DNA from: Gnetum montanum
Lineage: Eukaryota > Streptophyta > Gnetopsida > Gnetales > Gnetaceae
DNA: 49,752 nucleotides
Direction of reading: 5' to 3'
Assembly (NCBI GenBank): GCA_015680685.1
Contig: MNCI01021461.1
Span: 226,152-275,903, forward strand
Shown: piece by piece, positions 42,318-49,752 of the stretch
How positions within the stretch are numbered: the first letter of the stretch is position 1
How the letters are laid out: each line of letters begins with the position of its first letter
Notes under the pieces: generated by a model
Seen by the model: only the letters and a program-made list of their open reading frames with translations
Database searches by the model: none
Told to the model about the DNA's origin: nothing
Position numbers and translations under genes: made by a program

Positions 42318-43140
42318 TGATGAGTGGTGAGGTACCCCTACACTCAACCATATGAATATGAGTGTTTCACACACGATCCGGTCGAATTCCAAGGACTAAG
42401 TGCCTATGTGCCTTCGTGGAACAATAACAGGTTGATTAATCATTGTCTTCCCAAACTTACTTGTATGTCATAGTTGTATGGTTAAGTAAGCTTGAGGTAT
42501 ATGATTTTTATGGTTTTTTATGTGTTTTATATTCTGCGCTAATAAGGAGGGGAGAGAGAAGTAACTAAGTAACTAATCTAATTTAACTATTCATTAACTA
42601 AGCTCTAAGTACTCTTAACACCAGTATTAGTTCCCACTTGCTGTACACATCATGAACCAGTGCAATGCTGCTGGGATTACCAAATGCTAATCATTACTAG
42701 GTTACCAAGCGCTACATGCATGCTCAAAGTGGTCATACTAAGTGTATTTAACTAAGAGAGTTGTAGGGTAAGAGAAATCATTAATTAACTATGAAAGCAT
42801 TAAATAATAATTATCACTAATTAATCTATTCTGTATGCTATAAGGTTTATCATAAAGTTCATTTTTATTTCTGTACACAAAGTGTGCTCAGGTACACAAT
42901 GCTCAAATAAAAATCCATTCACTCTATGACTCCTACTGCAGGCACGCAGAAATAATTCTAACTCTGGAGGTAGAAAATGGCAAGAGTTTGGATAAGGGAC
43001 TAATTCTTAACTATGGAAACTAAAGACACTGCCTCTTATTTATAGATAATGAGATAACCTATGATATTAGGTATCCGATATCGCATGGTTGATCCGATAT
43101 CGTGGATGCGATATCGTATACAGGATATCATGGTTCATCA
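42318..43140 (-). repeat. Athila-family LTR (823 bp)
   Basis: TGATGAGTGGTGAGGTACCC at the U5 end with PBS. Doubled GGGATTACCAAATG/GGTTACCAAGCG (about 42675, 42702), AATAAA-type signal about 42865, TATA about 43038, and five GATATC-type palindromes at 43065-43130. The outer end reads TGATGAACCATG on the minus strand. It also directly abuts, at its U3 end, the gag-protease of another element, so it may serve as that element's 3' LTR in a shared-LTR tandem. Confidence 0.82.
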
Positions 43141-43184
43141 ACCATGCTCTTCCCATTATGATTGGGAAGTTCCCTTATAGTTCT

Positions 43185-46060
43185 TGACTTGAATCAGTAG
43201 CAAATTAGCTAGATACAACGATCCACAAATAGTGATGAGAATGTCCTCCACTAGTCCTTATGGGATAGTGATGGACTGGTTGGCCAACTCTAAACGAATG
43301 TTACTCTTTTTTAGTGTAGGTAGGTTCCAGGCCTTGTACATTTCTTGAGAGATTAAGTTAACACTAGAACTTGAATCCAAAAGAACTTTTCAAGGCTCAT
43401 TCCTAGCGATTTGTAAATATATAAGAGGACTTCTAGGATTAGAGAATTTTCTAGAAAGATGGCCATCTTTAATCCAATTAGTAATGGCATGAGTCAACAT
43501 GACTGTGTGCATTGGATGCAATTTTTGGTTTGAAGGAAGCTCCAAAGATTCAAACGATGGTGAGGCAATTGGACAATTAGCCACTTGTGGTTGTAAAAAC
43601 TTGGTTGGACTGTTGATTCTAAAGAAGGATCTCTTCTTTGTGTGACTATCTAAACCAGCAGTAGGTTGAGGAGTAATAGCCCTTGTAACGTTATGTTGTT
43701 GCAGCTAAGTAGGAAGCTCACCCTACATAGTTAGAGCAGGTGGTAATGGATCTAATGGTGGAAGAGGTTTGGTCAGATGATAAGGATAGTAAGTTTGTGG
43801 AACATCACTCTTAGGAGAAGTAGTTCTATAGTACTCGTGGATCTAGTAGTGAGGCTGAGGAGAAACGTGACTAGTGGAGTCACGTGGAGAGATTGGCTAC
43901 TACACGTAGTACCCATATGGGTCAGGTTGACGATAAGGATATTGTTGATATGGTAATGGCATTTCCCATGATTGTGGATGTTACCATTGTTGATATCATT
44001 TTGTTTTGGTGAAGCTCCACTCAGATAATACGTCAAGGGTTGGTGTAACTGCCTTGGATTACCTTGAGGATAAGGTAACCTTCTGGGGTGCTTGTCATTT
44101 CTTTAATCGTGGGTTTAATGCATACACCCCAAACTCTTGCAGATGTGAGACTACTGGGCAACATCCTTTACTATGGTCATATTAGCATATCTCACATTCA
44201 CCATCATTGTCTGTGTTCAAATCCACAACCTCTTCAATGATGGCAACTTTGCCCTTACCTTTGTTACGTGAAGACTCAGCTTCTTTCTTTTTTCTTCTCT
44301 CTCGATCACTACTTTGCTCTTTAGACTCCTCGACTATTTTTAGAACAGTTTGAAATTTATCATCTAGGGAGTTCCACATTTGATCTACCTTTGCCGATAC
44401 ATCTAATGCAAATTTTTGAATGGGCAAAGTCTTCCTATTCACCATCTCTTCGAGTGGTGACTCTTCTTCATCTTCACACAATCTAACTTCCTTCTTTCAG
44501 AGGGAAGGATCTCGATTGTATTCCTTCACACTTTCTCTTTTCCTTAACTCACATTTCTTGTTGGCAACTTGCTCTAACAATATTTGTATTTGATGGGCTC
44601 TGAGCTTAGATAGCCTTTCTTAGGCATAAATCCCAAGGGTTCTTCACGTTTTGTACCTAAGCCCACCCACGAGATGGCATAGTTGTTTCCTTTGCGAGTA
44701 ACCATGGCTAGGGCAATGATGTAATAATATATAATATTGGCCCATGGTAGCATCCAAGGGTTTGTGTCCTCCTTCTTTCCATCTTTGGATTTGCCTATGC
44801 AAGTTGGACACTTAGAAGTATGTTTGATACTTATCATTGCGTAACTCTAACATGGTACTCCATTGACGAATGGATTTTGGTTCTAAGGATCAGTACCAAC
44901 TTTCTACTTCCATGATCAATGTCCATGGAAAAAACTTTAGTTTTTGCCACTCATTTTCTATATTTTACAAGGCACATGCCTTGTGAAATGCTTGTAGATG
45001 GTTTTGAGGATCAACATTGTATCCCCCTTCAAATTGTGGGATGTTGTTCATGTCTAGTCTTTTGATCCTACTGTCCTTCTAGTGTCTTGTTGGAATCCTA
45101 ACAGCCTCTATTATGTCTAACATACTTTGGGTGGCGAGTAGGGGTTCATTGTGATTATATTATCTATGCCTTCTATGATGCCTATTTTGTTCTTTACTCT
45201 TCCTTCTTTTGTGATGTGTTTCTCTAGAATGCCCTCATCCCCTTTCTCAACTATTTTTTCTATGATCTCTATTTCACTTACCATTGTCCTAATGGTCTTT
45301 CCCTTTGCGATTGCATTTAGATCCTGAAGGAGAGGGGGAAGGAGATGATGAAGGTGAAGAGGAAGAAGGATTGGCACCGTGATGGTGTCTGTCACTTTCT
45401 CTTTGGTAGTCTCGGCCTTGGTCATGATTACAATCGAAATTTCTATCAATGTCACGTGTTCGTGTTCTTTTTTTTTTGGACTCTTTGTGTCTGTTGGTAT
45501 CAGAACCTAGGTTATGAATAGTTAAGTAAATATTTTGATACCAACTCCTTGACCGAAGTCAATGAGAGGAACATCGTTTTGTGGAAAACCTCCCGAGGTA
45601 GGTTCACCATCCTCGTTTTCACCTAGGACATACGAAACATCTTGAGACCACTTTCCCTTCATAGATTTGTAATGTCTTTCCTTTTGTAGGTCCCTTTGGT
45701 GTTGTGCCTCCATGGGTCGATACTCTCTCGAGTCATGTTCATGCATAACATACTCTACCTATAAGTGCTGCATACCAATTTGTGTGAGAGCATGAAGAAG
45801 CATGCTTGGGACTGAGTGATCGAGAGGTAATACTATGTTACCTTCTAAATCACACCAACAAAGTTGTTCATCTTAGTGGAGGATAAAGGTAAAGTTTGAT
45901 ATATGATCATCAGGATGAGCGTATACCATGCAAAAATGTTGGGGCACTGGCGGGTCATCATGTGTACTACGTCTTCGATTGTTCATTTTGTCGGACCTAG
46001 TTGGTGAAGCACTTTCATAAGAAGAAGGACACGTGATTGATTATTCAGTGTGCAATACTA
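43185..46060 (-). pseudogene. Athila-like gag and protease remnant (third element)
   Basis: Minus-strand coding below the PBS at 46170. The gag N-terminal part is charged and disordered (45746-45117), then the capsid core (about 45000-44570, many stops), then SAKVDQMWNSLDDKFQTVLK and a KKKEAESSRNKGKGK stretch (44481-44182). The zinc knuckle is CEIC-x-YDH-xxxx-C (about 44195-44155), with a stop in the middle, then a tyrosine/proline tail. The aspartic protease follows (about 43400-43190): LDSSSSVNLISQEMYKAW, where the usual DSGSS active site has lost its Gly, and GLVEDILITICG, which fits the Athila protease. It stops about 45 bp before the LTR at 43140. Pol is absent. Confidence 0.75.
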
Positions 46061-46151
46061 TTTTTCAATGATTGTAGGATAACTAACCCTAAGGGTTTGC
46101 TCCAATGATGGAAAGATTTTCTAAGTTCTAATCAGCACACAAACAACCAAA

Positions 46152-46170
46152 TCCTTTACAATGGTGCCAA
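46152..46170 (-). promoter_or_regulatory. Primer-binding site (tRNA-Asp type)
   Basis: Minus-strand TTGGCACCATTGTAAAGGA, next to the LTR end. Compared with the tRNA-Asp complement it is more decayed than the others. Confidence 0.72.
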
Positions 46171-46744
46171 TGATGAGTAGCAAGGTACCCCTACACCCAA
46201 CCATACGAATATGAGCATTACGCGCTATCTGGTCGAACTCCAAGGATTAAGTGTTTATGTGGTTACACAGAACAAGGATGGGTTATGCAATTGTTTTCTT
46301 CCCAAGCTTACTCATAAGGCACGATTGTATGGTTAAGTAAACTTGAGGTATATGATTTTTATTCTTTTTATGTTTTATGCTCCTAGTGCTTGAAATGGAG
46401 AAATAAAATAATTGAGTTAACTAATTTAATTTTACTAATTAACTATGCTCTAATTAGTCCTAACACCAACATCTGTTCCCACTTGTCGGACACATCCTGA
46501 ACTAGTGTAACACTATTGGGATTACCAAATGCTAGTCATTATTGGGTTACCAAGTGTTCCACGTATGCTCGAAGTGGTTGTACTAAGTGTGCTAATTCAT
46601 TGATAATTAACAATTCAATAAAATAACATTAATTAACTAATGAGAGTACTGAATAATAGTAAATAACATTTAAATGAAATAATTAAGCTATTCTAAATGT
46701 TGCAAGGCTTATCACAAAGTTTGTCTTTATTTCTAGACACAAGG
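46171..46744 (-). repeat. Athila-family 5' LTR, interrupted by a LINE
   Basis: TGATGAGTAGCAAGGTACCC, then the CAACCATACGAATATGAGCA phrase, the doubled GGGATTACCAAATG/GGTTACCAAGTG (46518, 46551) and the poly-A signal AGAAATAAAG (minus, about 46727). Similarity to the LTR at 42318 stops at about 46744, where LINE coding begins. TATA box and U3 should lie beyond the LINE, outside the window. Confidence 0.78.
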
Positions 46745-49700
46745 CGAAGAATTTTTTAAGTGTCTTAATTCTGCTTCCCCTTCACATGTTATCGACAAAA
46801 TCTCATGTGATGGTACCACCATTACTGATCACAATAGTATCCTCTCTTTTCTTAAGAACCACTACAAAACCCTTTTTGCACTACCCCAATGGACATCTCT
46901 TCGTTCAAGGCTGCCACCCCCGATTATCCTTGCCTTATTAATCTCACTATGCTACAAATTCTTGACACTGATACCACTCTTGCGGAGCTACAGGAGGCTT
47001 GTTCCAAGTTAAGTTGGGGAAAGGCTCCTGGTTATGATGGTTTTCCTATGGAATTTTTTCAAAATCATTGAGATTTGGTGGGAAAGGATCTTTTGCAAGT
47101 CATTAACGAGGCTCTCTTAACTAGTTCCCTTAGGCCCAATTTAAATCAAGGAGTAATTCGTCTCCTCCCCAAGTGTGGGGATCTAACCGATATCTCCAGT
47201 TGGCATCCCATAACTCTTCTCAATGTAGTGTATAAAATTTGGGTGAAGTGGCTTGCCTTATGGCTAAACAAAATTCTTGGCCAAATCATATCTCCCCAGC
47301 AAACAAGATTTTTTCCTGGTAGATATATTTTAGACAATGTGGTTGTGGCATGGGAAGGTCTCAAGTAGGCTAAGGATGATGGACAAGATATTCTCCTTGT
47401 GAAACTTGATTACACCAAGGCTTATGACAACATTAAGTGGGATTTTATCTTGCAGACTATAATCAAATGTGGTTTTGGACCTAAGTTCTTACATATGGTG
47501 AAATGCTTATTCTTAGATGCTACAGCAAGAATTGCCACTACCTTGGGCATTACCTCTCCCTTTCCAATACATAGGTCTATGCCGCAAGGTTGACCTATCA
47601 TCCCCTATCTCTTTATGATCGCATCAGACTTTCTTTTTCATCAAATTAACCTAGACATTCAAACTAAAGTTCTCACTAGGGTCTGCCTTTCTTCCTCTCA
47701 ACAACAGCTTCTCAATATGCACTTTGCCGATGACTCCTTTTTTCTAGTTCAAAACACAGCCACCAATTTGCACCACCTCTTATCAAGGGTGGAGTAATAT
47801 TGCACACTCTCAAGTTCCACAAATAATTGGAATAAATCCTCTATTTATATCTTTAAGGGAAATTAAAAACATATGACCAACTATAATTGGAAGCGGCTTC
47901 AGGATCAAGACATCATTAAGATTTTGGGAATCCCTTTTTGTTTTAGAGGTTCAACATCTATTCACTGGGAGCAGGTTATTTATCAAATTCAAAAGAAACT
48001 CAACAAATGGAAAACTAAACCCCTCAAACTTGCGGGTAAATACCTTGTATGTAAGTCCATATGCACATCCACCCATGTGTATTACTCTTCATGTTGGGCC
48101 CCCTCCCAAGCTACCTACCAAAAGCTAGAATAGTTATTCTGTGACTTTATGTGATCCTCCAAGGATTCTCAGAAAGGATTTCATTGAGTCACTTGGAATA
48201 TTATTACTCTTCCTAAGAATAAGGGTGGATTAGGTCTTTTGAATTCCTATAAGCAAGGAATTACCCTGGTTGCTAAGTGGTTGGTACAACATTTAGATGC
48301 CTAAGATATTATAGGGACCCTCCTCCAATTTAGGATTCATCAAGCATTTCCTAAAAATAAGCCCTTTTGGAAAGGCATCCATTTTGTCAATTGGATCCTT
48401 TCCCCCCTCATTATCATTCTTCCCAGATCTCATGTTTTCAAAAGTATCTGGAGGGCCTAGAAAATTCTACACACTCACATTGACTGGACTAATGTTAAGA
48501 TCAACCCTACTATCCTCTCTAGAGTGTGTTCGTGCTGGTTACCTCTGTTGCCTGCTCCCCTTGATATCACAAATGCTAAGGTGGCTACCTCGTGGTATTA
48601 GAAGGGTGTTATTTCCTTGAATTGTCTTAGGCTAGCTAGTTGTTGGATTCTGAGGGTTGAGTTTAACACTTTGTATGGGGAGTCGGCTGTAATGAACCAT
48701 TTCCTAGTTCATATTTACTCTTTTCTCCATGGTCATTGGCAACTTGATGTTACAGTGCAAAGCCTTTTTCATGGCCTTCAATGGCTTAATGGGGTTAAAC
48801 TCTTGCCCTAGTCGCCATCTATCCCCTTTCATCTCATGCATGACCCATCTAAAGTCATTCAACATTGCAATAAGTATTGGCATAAACAAGAGTCAGTAAC
48901 ATTTTGGATCCCTCTCTTCCAACATATTTGGAAACTTCCAACCCTCCCCAAAATTAAGCAGTTCCTCTGGTGTCTCCTCCACCATGGTCTACCTATTGGA
49001 AAATGGTTAGAATATCTAGGGATTCCCAATCCCAATTGCCCTCTATGTGGTGGACAAGATGACTTTCTCCATGTATTTTGGCATTGTCCCTTTGCTCAAC
49101 ATGTGTGGCAGTGGGCTTCCAAAGCTTTTCCATCATATAAGCCATCTTAAGAGGATGCCATATTCGGATTCTTGAACATTACTTCTGCTAATCTTAATTT
49201 TTTGTAGAAAGTTATTAGGCCTACTATTTTATATTATATTTGGAAGCGAAGATGCAATGTTCTATTTCAAAAGATAGATTATTCTAATAAATGTTTGTTC
49301 ACCAGGTTGGAGAAGTTGCAGATCTTTCACCTCACCCATTTTCAACTCACATCTCAAGCATCCAAGTTCAATCTAGATAGTCATCAATTGGTTCATCTCC
49401 TGCAACTATGGGAAAGACCTGTGTGTTCTAGTTACACTTAGCATCAGTAATCTTTGCAAGGAATCTTTCCCTTTACATTATGTGGAGTCACCATTGGAAC
49501 TCTCTCTATCCTTAATTGAGAGCTCTTTTCCTCATCTAATTCTACATCATTCTATTTTGTAACAAGCTAGTATGTGTGGACATTTGGTTGTGCCCCAACT
49601 TGGGTTTCCTCCTTTAATACTTGTTTATTTATGAGGCATTTCTTGAGTTTCATTCACAATGCTCTCAGATTTCCCTTCCCCTTAACCCTATGACTTATTC

Positions 49701-49752
49701 AAGTTGTTGTAATTGATGCATCTTTAATTTCAATAAAACTTCTTTTAGGGGT
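46745..49752 (+). pseudogene. L1-like LINE ORF2 (reverse transcriptase and zinc-binding domain), 5'-truncated
   Basis: ORF2 reverse-transcribes LINE RNA at the target. The sequence starts inside the linker after the endonuclease (EEFFKCLNSASPSHVIDKI at 46747). RT motifs: GKAPGYDGFPMEFFQ (47020-47065), VIRLLPKCGDLTDISSWHPI (47154), ISPQQTRFFPGRYILDNVVV (47290), VKLDYTKAYDNIKWDF (47400), SMPQG (47578) and MHFADDSFFLV (47718), the FADD catalytic box being intact. Then GIPFCFRGSTSIHWEQV and NKWKTKPLKLAGKYLV (thumb region), KNKGGLGLLN, and the zinc-binding domain FLWCLLHHGLPIGKWLEY, with CPLCGG and HVFWHCPFAQHVW (48960-49120). Stops and a few frameshifts throughout. The endonuclease is missing, as in usual 5' truncation. 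Confidence 0.9.
49440..49752 (+). terminator. LINE 3' UTR with polyadenylation signal
   Basis: After the coding similarity fades near 49437 the sequence is non-coding, with AATAAA at 49732-49737. The expected A-tail is not visible before the window ends. Confidence 0.5.

Overview
The window is plant nuclear DNA made almost entirely of decayed transposable elements. Evidence: Ty3/gypsy retrotransposons with primer-binding sites matching plant tRNA-Asp, a Tat-type polymerase with a second RNase H, an L1-like LINE, GT-AG introns and TATA-box LTR promoters. The mix of many diverged LTRs, nested insertions and AT-rich filler suits a large, repeat-rich seed-plant genome. I cannot name the species. 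I see no intact host gene, tRNA, rRNA or CRISPR array. The assembly has a 590-base gap (25173-25762) and single Ns at 83, 20373 and 30206.

Layout. 1-6971: remnant of a Tat-like Ty3/gypsy element (retropepsin, 27-bp repeats), followed on the minus strand by a multi-exon pseudogene (6736 to 1947). That gene starts with a degenerate FCP1/HAD-phosphatase-like domain and ends in a charged, partly coiled-coil region. 6972-15898: a complete minus-strand insertion of a non-autonomous Athila-like element bounded by the 5-bp target duplication CCTTA. It has a full 5' LTR, a PBS, a gag, and an extra ORF inside a 2.4-kb tandem duplication, but no pol. 15904-24065: Tat-like pol (RT, RNase H, archaeal-type RNase H, integrase), a 38-bp satellite, a GTCACGCTG-rich stretch and a probable 3' LTR. 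24330-25762: a tandem repeat block running into the gap. 25763-27758: AT-rich, unassigned. 27759-46744: a graveyard of Athila-family LTRs on both strands (solo, nested, or with PBS and gag attached), plus a coiled-coil pseudogene, a GC-rich fragment and a MITE-like inverted repeat. 46745-49752: a 5'-truncated LINE inserted in the last LTR.

The elements do not form a working pathway. Nearly every premature stop is TAG, TAA or TGA where CAG, CAA or CGA would fit, which is the pattern of cytosine-methylation decay. The most notable items are the spliced antisense gene, whose exon junctions still join in phase, and a shared LTR architecture: a cluster of GATATC-type palindromes upstream of the TATA box and a duplicated CTTGGTAATCCC element downstream, kept in LTRs that have otherwise diverged strongly.
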